Of a DNA stretch of 5,116 nt, positions 1-5,116 are shown in pieces. This DNA comes from JANXZO01 sp964355115 (GTDB lineage: Bacteria; Bacteroidota; Bacteroidia; Bacteroidales; FEN-979). The notes beneath the pieces were generated by a model, which had not been told where the DNA came from, made no database searches, and saw only the letters and a program-made list of their open reading frames with translations. The DNA is taken from positions 1 to 5,116 of the forward strand of contig CAYHCQ010000189.1 in assembly GCA_964355115.1 (NCBI GenBank), in the 5' to 3' direction. Positions within the stretch are counted from its first letter, which is position 1. Every line of letters begins with the position of its first letter. The position numbers were made by a program, and so were the translations under genes.

Positions 1-321
1 CTCATCGATGGAGGCCTTTTCATAAACCGGGGCCTTTTCGGCGATGATATCCGTCACCGTGTTGGAATATTTCGAATAGAGCTCCATGTCGCCCCGCACC
101 AGGATGGCATCGCCGCATAGCGCCCGGGCCATCTTCATCGGCATGGCCGAATGAACGCCGAACTTCCGAGCCTCATAGCTGCAGCTCGCCACCACCCCCC
201 GGTCGGAGGTGCCGCCGATGATCACCGGCTTCCCCGCCAGGTCGGGGCGAAGCAGCCTCTCAACGGAAACGAAGAAGGTGTCGAGGTCGAGGTGAATAAT
301 ACTTGCCGTGTTTTTAATCAT
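1..321 (-). CDS. dinB: Y-family DNA polymerase (DNA polymerase IV/DinB type), N-terminal 107 codons, cut by window edge
   Basis: Translesion DNA polymerase that would copy damaged templates with low fidelity. The reading frame runs without a stop from ATG at 321-319 to base 1, so only the N-terminal part of a protein usually about 350-420 residues long is present. What is seen: the start IIHLDLDTFFVSVE (residues 8-21), where D12 matches the metal-binding Asp of E. coli Pol IV (D8) and F17 the steric-gate Phe (F13); RGVVASCSYEARKFGVHSAMP-type finger motif at 41-61; and SIDE at 104-107, matching the catalytic Asp-Glu (D103/E104). The visible catalytic residues are intact. The start is the only Met before the HLDLD motif. 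The gene is divergent from the LexA-like regulator, 51 bp away, which suggests damage-inducible control by that protein. GC is about 60% by hand count over bases 1-300, higher than the genes to the right. It could belong to another DinB-like subgroup (such as UmuC) because the C-terminal part is unseen; Y-family membership is secure. Confidence 0.93.
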   Translation of the reverse strand, partial: MIKNTASIIHLDLDTFFVSVERLLRPDLAGKPVIIGGTSDRGVVASCSYEARKFGVHSAMPMKMARALCGDAILVRGDMELYSKYSNTVTDIIAEKAPVYEKASIDE

Positions 322-372
322 TTTTGTGCTTACAATATAATCATTATATTTGCAATACCAAAACATCTTATC
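322..372. promoter_or_regulatory. Divergent promoter region between dinB and the LexA-like regulator
   Basis: This 51-bp AT-rich gap carries signals for both genes. On the plus strand, TTTG at 323-326 and TATATTTG at 345-352 match the Bacteroidota -33 (TTTG) and -7 (TAnnTTTG) elements with an 18-bp gap, close to the usual 19-21. This promoter would give the regulator a leader of roughly 15 bases. On the minus strand, TTTG (362-359) lies 19 bp before TATATTGT (339-332), a weaker match. It would leave dinB almost leaderless, so the exact dinB promoter is uncertain. Neither gene has a recognisable Shine-Dalgarno sequence. Confidence 0.6.
334..350. promoter_or_regulatory. 17-bp perfect palindrome, candidate operator of the LexA-like regulator
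   Basis: AATATAAT-C-ATTATATT is a perfect inverted repeat with 8-bp arms around a central C at 342. It overlaps the predicted -7 elements of both divergent promoters, so a dimeric repressor bound here could shut off both genes. Position and symmetry support an operator. The extreme AT content means part of the symmetry could come from overlapping promoter boxes. Which protein binds is inference from the adjacent regulator. Confidence 0.55.
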
Positions 373-1176
373 ATGTTTTTCAACAGAAATATAAAATTGC
401 TGCGGAAACGCCGCGGGCGTACGCAGGACGACGTAGCCGTGACGCTGGAGATGAAGCGGTCGACGCTCAGCGGGTATGAGAATGGCGTTGCACAGCCGGG
501 TATGGAGGCGCTGATACGTTTCTCCAACTATTTCAGCATAGCTATCGACACCCTGATCAGGGTCGACCTGGCGTTATTACCGGAGAGCCAGATACGGCAG
601 GTGGAGCGGGGTTACGACGTTTTTCTTAAAGGCAGCAACCTACGGGTGCTGGCCACCACAGTAGGAAAAGACAACGAGGAGAACATTGAACTGGTGTCGG
701 AAAAGGCCAAAGCAGGTTACACCAGTGGGTTCGCAGATCCCGAATACATCAGCATCCTCCCCACCTTCCGCCTCCCGTTCCTTTCGAAGCAAAAGAAGTA
801 CCGCACATTCGAGGTGAGCGGCGATTCGATGCTGCCCATCCCCAGCGGTGCCTGGGTAACCGGAGTGTTCATCCAGGATTGGACAACCCTCCGCGACAAA
901 GATGCCTGCATCATCCTCACGGCTGAAGAGGGGGTGGTTTTCAAGGTAGTGGAAAACAGGATAGAATCCGAAAGCAAACTGATCCTGCATTCGCTGAATC
1001 CGCTACACCCTCCGTTTGACATGGCAATAAAGGAGATCCGTGAAATATGGCAGTTCGTCCATTTTATCAGTCCGCAGATCCCCGAAAACAGGATTTCAGA
1101 AAACTACCACCTCTCCGAAACTGTGAAACAGCTGAAAAAAGATGTGGAGGCGATCCAGACACAACTGAACCTTTAA
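373..1176 (+). CDS. LexA-like XRE-family repressor with S24 self-cleavage domain
   Basis: Predicted DNA-binding repressor that inactivates itself by RecA-stimulated autoproteolysis, of the LexA/UmuD/phage-CI type; cytoplasmic, 267 residues. Residues about 4-61 form an XRE/HTH_3 helix-turn-helix (RTQDDVA, then RSTLSGYENG). A linker leads to A114-G115, the dipeptide cut in LexA. The S24 domain follows: FEVSGDSM contains the nucleophile S152, and VVFKVVEN contains the general base K191. Spacing from the cut site to Ser (about 37) and Ser to Lys (39) is close to LexA and UmuD. Residues about 244-267 look like a short coiled coil. The open frame extends upstream to an ATG at 151, but that start would read through the promoter and antisense through dinB. 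ATG 373 begins immediately before the HTH domain and is preferred. The divergent dinB neighbour and shared palindrome suggest it regulates itself and the polymerase. It is not canonical LexA, whose N-terminus is a winged helix, so no symbol is given. Confidence 0.9.
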   Translation: MFFNRNIKLLRKRRGRTQDDVAVTLEMKRSTLSGYENGVAQPGMEALIRFSNYFSIAIDTLIRVDLALLPESQIRQVERGYDVFLKGSNLRVLATTVGKDNEENIELVSEKAKAGYTSGFADPEYISILPTFRLPFLSKQKKYRTFEVSGDSMLPIPSGAWVTGVFIQDWTTLRDKDACIILTAEEGVVFKVVENRIESESKLILHSLNPLHPPFDMAIKEIREIWQFVHFISPQIPENRISENYHLSETVKQLKKDVEAIQTQLNL

Positions 1177-1255
1177 GAATAAATAAAATTCTGCACCATT
1201 AAATATCTTTCTTATTATATTTGTTAACTATTCGCTAAAATCAAAACTCCATAAC
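1177..1255 (+). promoter_or_regulatory. ugd promoter region
   Basis: This 79-bp AT-rich gap separates the regulator from ugd. TATATTTG at 1216-1223 is an exact match to the Bacteroidota -7 element TAnnTTTG. It lies about 32 bp before the ugd start. Only a poor -33 candidate (TCTG, 1190-1193) lies upstream. There is no hairpin terminator after the regulator, so some read-through into ugd is possible. The leader before ATG 1256 is A-rich and has no Shine-Dalgarno sequence. Confidence 0.5.
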
Positions 1256-2581
1256 ATGAAAGTTGCAATCGTAGGATCCGGGTATGTCGGCTTAGTTACC
1301 GGCACCTGTTTCGCTGAAGTAGGGATCGAAGTCATTTGTGTCGACATCGACCAGAAAAAAATTGAAAACCTGAAAAACGGGATTATCCCTATTTATGAGC
1401 CGGGCCTTGAAGAGATGGTTCACCGGAACATGAAAAAGGAGAGGCTGAAATTCACAACAAGTATCGCCGAAGCCCTTGAGGATTGCGAAGTGATATTCAG
1501 CGCTGTAGGCACCCCTCCCGACGATGATGGCAGCGCCGATCTTCAGTATGTTCTCAGTGTTGCACGCGACTGCGGAAAGCATATGAAGGACTATCTGCTC
1601 ATTGTAACGAAGAGTACCGTTCCTGTTGGAACTGCGCAAAAAGTAAGAAGGGCCGTTCAGGAAGAGCTCGACAAACGCGGAGTAAACCTCACTTTCGACG
1701 TCGCTTCGAACCCTGAATTTCTTAAGGAAGGTGCTGCCATCGACGATTTCCTGAAGCCAGACCGCATCGTGGTTGGCTGTGATTCGACACGGGCAGAAGA
1801 ACTGATGAAGTCACTCTACAAACCCTTTACGCTCAACGGCCACCCGGTAATCTTCATGGATATCACGTCGGCTGAGATGACCAAATATGCAGCCAACTCG
1901 ATGCTGGCCACCAAGATCAGCTTTATGAATGACATCGCCAACCTGTGTGAGATCGTTGGAGCTGATATTAATATGGTTCGCCGCGGCATCGGTTCCGATT
2001 CCCGCATCGGCACAAAATTCATCTATCCAGGAGTTGGTTACGGGGGGTCCTGCTTCCCTAAAGACGTTAAAGCACTGATCCATACCGGTGATGACTTCAA
2101 ATACAGCCTCCGGGTGCTCAAAGCCGTTGAGGCCGTTAACGATGACCAGAAGGCTGTCCTCTTCAATAAGGTCATGAAACATTTTGCCGGCGATATCAAA
2201 GGAAAAACCATCGCATTCTGGGGATTGTCTTTTAAACCTCAAACCGACGACATGCGCGAAGCGCCATCGCTGGTTCTCGTTAAGCTTTTCCTCGAAGCCG
2301 GTGCCAAAGTCAAGGCTTACGACCCCGTGGCCATGCATGAAGCAGAAAGAGTGCTGGGCGATTCTATCGAGTATTGCCAGGACCAGTATGATGCCCTCAT
2401 CGATGCCGACTGCCTGCTGCTGATCACCGAGTGGCCTGAGTTCAAATTCCCCAATTTCAATGTGGTGAAAAAACTGCTTAAAAATCCGGCCATCTTCGAC
2501 GGACGTAATATTTATGAGATTGCCGAAATGCAACGCAAAGGTTTCGCCTACTATTGCATCGGTGTAGACACTACCAAATAA
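1256..2581 (+). CDS. ugd: UDP-glucose 6-dehydrogenase
   Basis: Cytoplasmic enzyme that oxidises UDP-glucose to UDP-glucuronate with two NAD+. Its 441 residues match the usual family length. The N-terminal Rossmann fold starts at once with VGSGYVGLVTG (residues 6-16), and the acidic D30 that holds the NAD ribose follows. VTKSTVPVGT (117-126) and NPEFLKEG (152-159) are family signatures. In the central domain EMTKYAANS (207-215) carries the conserved Lys210 and Asn214. GYGGSCFPKD (261-270) carries the catalytic Cys266 and Asp270. The C-terminal UDP-binding domain includes FWGLSFKPQTDDMREAPS-type sequence near 321-338 and YDP at 355-357. No key residue is missing. The product is the substrate of the decarboxylase encoded next, which makes a two-step route to UDP-xylose. 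The gene ends at a strong hairpin, so it may be a single-gene transcript. Confidence 0.97.
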   Translation: MKVAIVGSGYVGLVTGTCFAEVGIEVICVDIDQKKIENLKNGIIPIYEPGLEEMVHRNMKKERLKFTTSIAEALEDCEVIFSAVGTPPDDDGSADLQYVLSVARDCGKHMKDYLLIVTKSTVPVGTAQKVRRAVQEELDKRGVNLTFDVASNPEFLKEGAAIDDFLKPDRIVVGCDSTRAEELMKSLYKPFTLNGHPVIFMDITSAEMTKYAANSMLATKISFMNDIANLCEIVGADINMVRRGIGSDSRIGTKFIYPGVGYGGSCFPKDVKALIHTGDDFKYSLRVLKAVEAVNDDQKAVLFNKVMKHFAGDIKGKTIAFWGLSFKPQTDDMREAPSLVLVKLFLEAGAKVKAYDPVAMHEAERVLGDSIEYCQDQYDALIDADCLLLITEWPEFKFPNFNVVKKLLKNPAIFDGRNIYEIAEMQRKGFAYYCIGVDTTK

Positions 2582-2597
2582 GGTTCATTTAAAATAA

Positions 2598-2642
2598 GAG
2601 AAGACCTAACAGACAACTATTGACTGTTAGGTCTTTTCGTTT
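2598..2642 (+). terminator. Rho-independent terminator after ugd
   Basis: A 12-bp perfect stem pairs AAGACCTAACAG (2601-2612) with CTGTTAGGTCTT (2624-2635). It is extended outward by a G-U, an A-T and a G-C pair to 2598/2638. The 11-base loop can itself form three extra pairs. The right arm runs into TTTTCGTTT. It starts 17 bp after the ugd stop codon, as expected of an intrinsic terminator. The near-symmetry of the stem means it could also work on the minus strand, but no minus-strand gene needs it. Confidence 0.88.
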
Positions 2643-2662
2643 CAAACACTAAAAAAAATATC

Positions 2663-3601
2663 ATGATCCGAAAAAAAATTCTGGTTACGGGCGGTGCCGG
2701 GTTCCTGGGTTCACACCTGTGCGAGCGTTTGCTTCGCGAAGGCAATGAGGTGGTTTGCCTCGACAATTATTTTACCGGGCAAAAAGAGAATGTGGTAAAA
2801 CTCCTTGAGAATCCCTATTTCGAAATAATCCGGCACGATGTCACCATGCCTTTTTTTATCGAAGTCGACGAGATCTACAATCTGGCCTGCCCTGCCTCCC
2901 CCATCCATTACCAGTACAACCCGATCAAAACGGTAAAGACTTCGGTAATGGGGGCAATCAACATGCTCGGGCTGGCAAAACGAATAAAAGCAAGGATACT
3001 CCAGGCTTCAACGAGTGAGGTTTACGGGGATCCGGAAGTTCATCCACAGGTGGAAAGTTACTGGGGCCATGTGAACCCGATCGGGCCACGGTCATGTTAT
3101 GATGAGGGGAAGCGTGTCGCTGAGACCCTGTTTATGAACTACCACCAGCAGAACAATGTCCGCATCAAGATCATCCGTATTTTCAACACCTACGGCCCCA
3201 GAATGCATCCGAACGATGGCCGTGTAGTGTCGAACTTCATCGTTCAGGCGCTTCGGGGACAGGATATTACGATGTATGGAGATGGTTCGCAATCGCGCAG
3301 TTTCTGCTACGTTGACGACCTTCTTGAGGGGATGATCCGCCTGATGAATTCGAGAGAAGATTTCATTGGTCCGGTTAATATCGGAAACCCCAACGAATTT
3401 ACGATGCTCGAACTGGCTGAGAAGGTCATACGTCTCACCGGATCCAAATCGAAGATCATCCATATGCCTCTTCCGGCCGATGATCCCACGCAGAGGCAGC
3501 CCAACATTACACTCGCACGCAAGGAACTTGGCTGGGAGCCTAAAATCATGCTTGAAGAGGGACTCATCCGCACCATCGACTACTTTAAATCAATCGTATA
3601 G
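2663..3601 (+). CDS. uxs: UDP-glucuronate decarboxylase (UDP-xylose synthase)
   Basis: Extended short-chain dehydrogenase that converts UDP-glucuronate to UDP-xylose through a 4-keto intermediate, using tightly bound NAD+. It has 312 residues, typical of the soluble bacterial form, with no N-terminal membrane segment. VTGGAGFLGSHL (8-19) is the NAD-binding glycine motif and D34 the expected ribose-binding acid. Diagnostic of UXS rather than of dTDP-glucose dehydratase are NLACPASPIHYQYNPIKT (73-90) and GPRSCYDEGKR (141-151), the latter with catalytic Y146 and K150. STSEVYGDP (116-124) supplies the conserved Ser/Thr and Glu. RIFNTYGPRM (172-181) and YGDGSQSRSFCYVDD (205-219) complete the sugar-nucleotide domain. 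The start follows an A-rich leader without a Shine-Dalgarno sequence. It uses the product of ugd just upstream, but a terminator lies between the two and I recognise no promoter in the 20 bp after it. rmlD follows after 22 bp. Confidence 0.94.
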   Translation: MIRKKILVTGGAGFLGSHLCERLLREGNEVVCLDNYFTGQKENVVKLLENPYFEIIRHDVTMPFFIEVDEIYNLACPASPIHYQYNPIKTVKTSVMGAINMLGLAKRIKARILQASTSEVYGDPEVHPQVESYWGHVNPIGPRSCYDEGKRVAETLFMNYHQQNNVRIKIIRIFNTYGPRMHPNDGRVVSNFIVQALRGQDITMYGDGSQSRSFCYVDDLLEGMIRLMNSREDFIGPVNIGNPNEFTMLELAEKVIRLTGSKSKIIHMPLPADDPTQRQPNITLARKELGWEPKIMLEEGLIRTIDYFKSIV

Positions 3602-3623
3602 CAGGTCTGCAAACCTCTCCTCA

Positions 3624-4493
3624 ATGATGAAAATTTTGGTCACCGGATCTAACGGACAACTGGGCACTGAACTGCGTTTATTGTCGCAGAAAGAACCAGG
3701 TATTCAATTCATCTTCACCGATGTGGAGGAACTCGACATCACCAGCGAAATGGCTATTTCCGCCTTCTTTCAGGAGGCAATGCCAGATGCAGTGATCAAC
3801 TGCGCGGCCTATACAGCGGTTGATAAAGCCGAACAGGAGCCCGAAAAAGCCACCCTTATCAATGGGGCCGCCGTTGGAATCCTTGCAAGGGTCGCCAGTG
3901 CTCACAATGCAATCATGTTTCATATCTCTTCCGACTATGTCTTCGACGGAAGGGGATACCGGCCCTATGCCGAGAATGATCAGGTAAATCCTGTTTCGGC
4001 CTATGCCATGAGCAAACTGGCCGGGGAACTTGAGATGCAGAAACACGCCCGAAGCGGTTATATCATCAGAACCTCGTGGCTGTACTCTTCATTCGGTTAT
4101 AATTTCGTTAAGACAATTATGAAGTACGGGAGAGAGCGGGGGATGCTCAATGTGGTTTTCGACCAGATCGGAACACCTACCTATGCCGCCGATCTCGCGG
4201 CAGTAATCCTGACGATGCTGAAATCAGAAAAAAAGCCGGTGAAGACAGAAATTTACCATTTTTCCGACGAAGGTGTGGTCAGCTGGTACGATTTTGCCAT
4301 TGCTATCGTTGAATTATCAGGCATAACTTGTAAAATCAACCCGATCGAAACAAAGGATTACCCGCTGCCTGCTGTCCGGCCGTTCTACAGCGTTTTTAAC
4401 AAAGCGAAGATCAAAAAGCAGTTCGGGATTGAGATACCCTACTGGAGGGACAGTCTTAAGGAGTGTATTGAGAAATTAATAATTAATAACTAA
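3624..4493 (+). CDS. rmlD: dTDP-4-dehydrorhamnose reductase (RmlD family)
   Basis: Reductase of the last step to dTDP-L-rhamnose, NAD(P)H dependent, cytoplasmic. From ATG 3624 it has 289 residues, the normal family length; the adjacent ATG at 3627 is an equally possible start. The frame is open upstream into uxs, but that part has no family resemblance. KILVTGSNGQLGTEL (3-17) is the RmlD-type cofactor motif. NCAAYTAVDKAEQEPE (59-74) and ISSDYVFDG (101-109) are family hallmarks. SAYAMSK (125-131) holds catalytic Y127 and K131. RTSWLYSSFGYNFV (149-162) and FDQIGTPTYAADLA (179-192) follow. No rmlA, rmlB or rmlC is in view, so either they lie elsewhere or this homologue reduces a related 4-keto sugar; the exact substrate is inferred from the family. 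The last five residues (LIINN) and the stop are encoded by a heptamer tandem repeat. It lies 22 bp after uxs and 24 bp before the mutase, consistent with one transcript. Confidence 0.9.
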   Translation: MMKILVTGSNGQLGTELRLLSQKEPGIQFIFTDVEELDITSEMAISAFFQEAMPDAVINCAAYTAVDKAEQEPEKATLINGAAVGILARVASAHNAIMFHISSDYVFDGRGYRPYAENDQVNPVSAYAMSKLAGELEMQKHARSGYIIRTSWLYSSFGYNFVKTIMKYGRERGMLNVVFDQIGTPTYAADLAAVILTMLKSEKKPVKTEIYHFSDEGVVSWYDFAIAIVELSGITCKINPIETKDYPLPAVRPFYSVFNKAKIKKQFGIEIPYWRDSLKECIEKLIINN

Positions 4494-4515
4494 TAATTGA
4501 TAATTGATAGTTGAA
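4474..4515 (+). repeat. 7-bp tandem repeat, six copies, across the rmlD stop codon
   Basis: Six consecutive heptamers are seen: AATTAAT (4474), AATTAAT (4481), AACTAAT (4488), AATTGAT (4495), AATTGAT (4502) and AGTTGAA (4509). The consensus is AATTRAT; the first and second copies are identical, as are the fourth and fifth. The first two and a half copies lie inside rmlD and supply its last codons and TAA stop. The rest fill the gap to within 2 bp of the mutase ATG. Because 7 is not a multiple of 3, a gain or loss of a copy within the coding part would change the reading frame at the C-terminus. Confidence 0.85.
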
Positions 4516-4517
4516 AA

Positions 4518-5116
4518 ATGATTGAAGAGAGCATACTGAAGCGCGCTGTTACCTGGCTTGGTGAAAATTTTGATTCTGAAACCCGGAACAGGGTTAGAGA
4601 GCTTATGGAATCCAATCCCTCGGAACTCACTGATTCATTTTACCGCGACCTGGAGTTTGGTACAGGCGGACTACGTGGTGTTATGGGTGTCGGAACGAAC
4701 CGCATGAACAAGTACACGGTAGGCATGGCGACACAAGGGTTGGCCAACTACCTTTTACTCATGTTTCCCAACCTGAAACCGGTTAAAATGGCTGTTTCTC
4801 ACGATAGCCGCAACAACAGCCGGTATTTTGCTACCGTGGTATCCGAGGTACTGTCGGCAAACGGATTTATCGTGTACCTCTTTGAAGACCTCCGTCCCAC
4901 GCCGGAGTTGTCGTTTGCCATCCGTCATCTTGGCTGCCAGAGCGGCGTGATGGTCACAGCATCGCATAACCCGAAGGAGTACAACGGCTATAAGGCATAC
5001 TGGGACGACGGCGCCCAGATGATCGCACCGCATGATGAGAATGTGATCAGGGAGGTTCAGAAAATTGGCTCAGTAAATGATGTCAAATGGCAGGGGAATC
5101 CATCAAACATCCTAAG
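4518..5116 (+). CDS. Phosphoglucomutase/phosphomannomutase family enzyme, N-terminal 199 codons, cut by window edge
   Basis: Alpha-D-phosphohexomutase that would interconvert hexose 6-phosphate and hexose 1-phosphate, feeding NDP-sugar synthesis; cytoplasmic. The frame runs from ATG 4518 to the window end with no stop, giving about a third of a protein that is usually near 570 residues in the long PGM2-like group. The N-terminal helical lead (1-40) followed by FGTGGLRGVMGVGTNRMN (47-64) is typical of that long group. VSHDSRNNS (93-101) is the next conserved block. RPTPELSFAIR (126-136) precedes TASHNPKEYNGYK (147-159), with S149 as the catalytic phosphoserine. Substrate preference (glucose, mannose or both) cannot be told because the sugar-binding loop lies beyond the window. 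The start has an A-rich leader (GAAAAATG) and no Shine-Dalgarno sequence. Glucose-1-phosphate made here would supply UDP-glucose for Ugd and dTDP-glucose for the rhamnose route. Confidence 0.92.
   Translation, partial: MIEESILKRAVTWLGENFDSETRNRVRELMESNPSELTDSFYRDLEFGTGGLRGVMGVGTNRMNKYTVGMATQGLANYLLLMFPNLKPVKMAVSHDSRNNSRYFATVVSEVLSANGFIVYLFEDLRPTPELSFAIRHLGCQSGVMVTASHNPKEYNGYKAYWDDGAQMIAPHDENVIREVQKIGSVNDVKWQGNPSNIL

Noticed and set aside
151..372. Upstream extension of the LexA-like regulator from an ATG at 151
   Set aside because: The extra 74 codons lie antisense to the well-supported dinB N-terminus and across the divergent promoter. They show no domain and precede a natural HTH start at 373.
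640..1022. Two minus-strand open frames of about 100-116 codons
   Set aside because: Both are antisense to the conserved S24 domain and have no recognisable motif or start signal.
2184..2423. 79-codon plus-strand open frame inside ugd
   Set aside because: It lies in a shifted frame within the conserved C-terminal domain of ugd and is Ser/Lys/Pro-rich without a motif.
1811..2533. 240-codon open frame on the minus strand
   Set aside because: It is fully antisense to ugd, has no recognisable motif, and is explained as a shadow of a long GC-moderate coding gene.
3366..3623. Upstream extension of rmlD from an ATG at 3366
   Set aside because: The extra 86 codons overlap uxs in another frame, look low-complexity and Ser/Arg/Leu-rich, and precede the normal RmlD start at 3624.
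3602..3623. Small inverted repeat AGGT/ACCT in the uxs-rmlD gap
   Set aside because: A 4-bp stem is too short to matter and has no T-tract, so it is not a terminator.
4755..5033. 92-codon minus-strand open frame
   Set aside because: It is antisense to the phosphohexomutase active-site region, including TASHNP, and is best explained as a shadow.
1..5116. CRISPR array, tRNA, insertion sequence or phage attachment site
   Set aside because: I found no spaced direct repeats, no cloverleaf-like sequence, no transposase motif, and no terminal inverted repeats flanking any gene.

Overview
The window most likely comes from a member of the Bacteroidota. Two gene starts are preceded by sequences matching the TAnnTTTG promoter element of that phylum. 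The leaders are A-rich and lack a clear Shine-Dalgarno sequence. The XRE-S24 regulator, with its C-terminal coiled-coil-like tail, is of a style I associate with this phylum. No finer placement is supported. All seven protein or DNA parts named below were identified by reading motifs, not by database search.

Left part (1-1176): a divergent pair with DNA-damage-response character. On the minus strand is the N-terminal 107 codons of a Y-family DNA polymerase (DinB/Pol IV type), cut by the window edge right at the catalytic SIDE motif. Facing it on the plus strand is a 267-residue LexA-like regulator: an N-terminal helix-turn-helix, an Ala-Gly candidate self-cleavage site, and a C-terminal S24 peptidase domain with an apparently intact Ser/Lys dyad. 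The 51 bp between them hold a 17-bp perfect palindrome that overlaps both predicted promoters. This looks like a compact, self-contained damage-inducible polymerase module.

Middle and right part (1177-5116): sugar-nucleotide genes, all on the plus strand. ugd (UDP-glucose to UDP-glucuronate) has its own predicted promoter and ends at a strong hairpin terminator. Then come a UDP-glucuronate decarboxylase (UDP-glucuronate to UDP-xylose), an RmlD-family dTDP-4-dehydrorhamnose reductase, and the N-terminal third of a phosphoglucomutase/phosphomannomutase-type enzyme. The last three are spaced by 22 and 24 bp and are probably co-transcribed. Together they supply activated sugars (UDP-GlcA, UDP-xylose, probably a deoxysugar, and hexose-1-phosphate) for surface polysaccharide or glycan synthesis. 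No glycosyltransferase, polymerase or transporter gene is in view.

The most unusual DNA feature is a six-copy, 7-bp tandem repeat (AATTRAT) at 4474-4515. It encodes the last residues and stop codon of rmlD and runs to within 2 bp of the next start codon. I found no tRNA, rRNA, CRISPR array or insertion sequence. The enzyme genes are ordinary. The regulator/polymerase module and the repeat are the parts worth following up.
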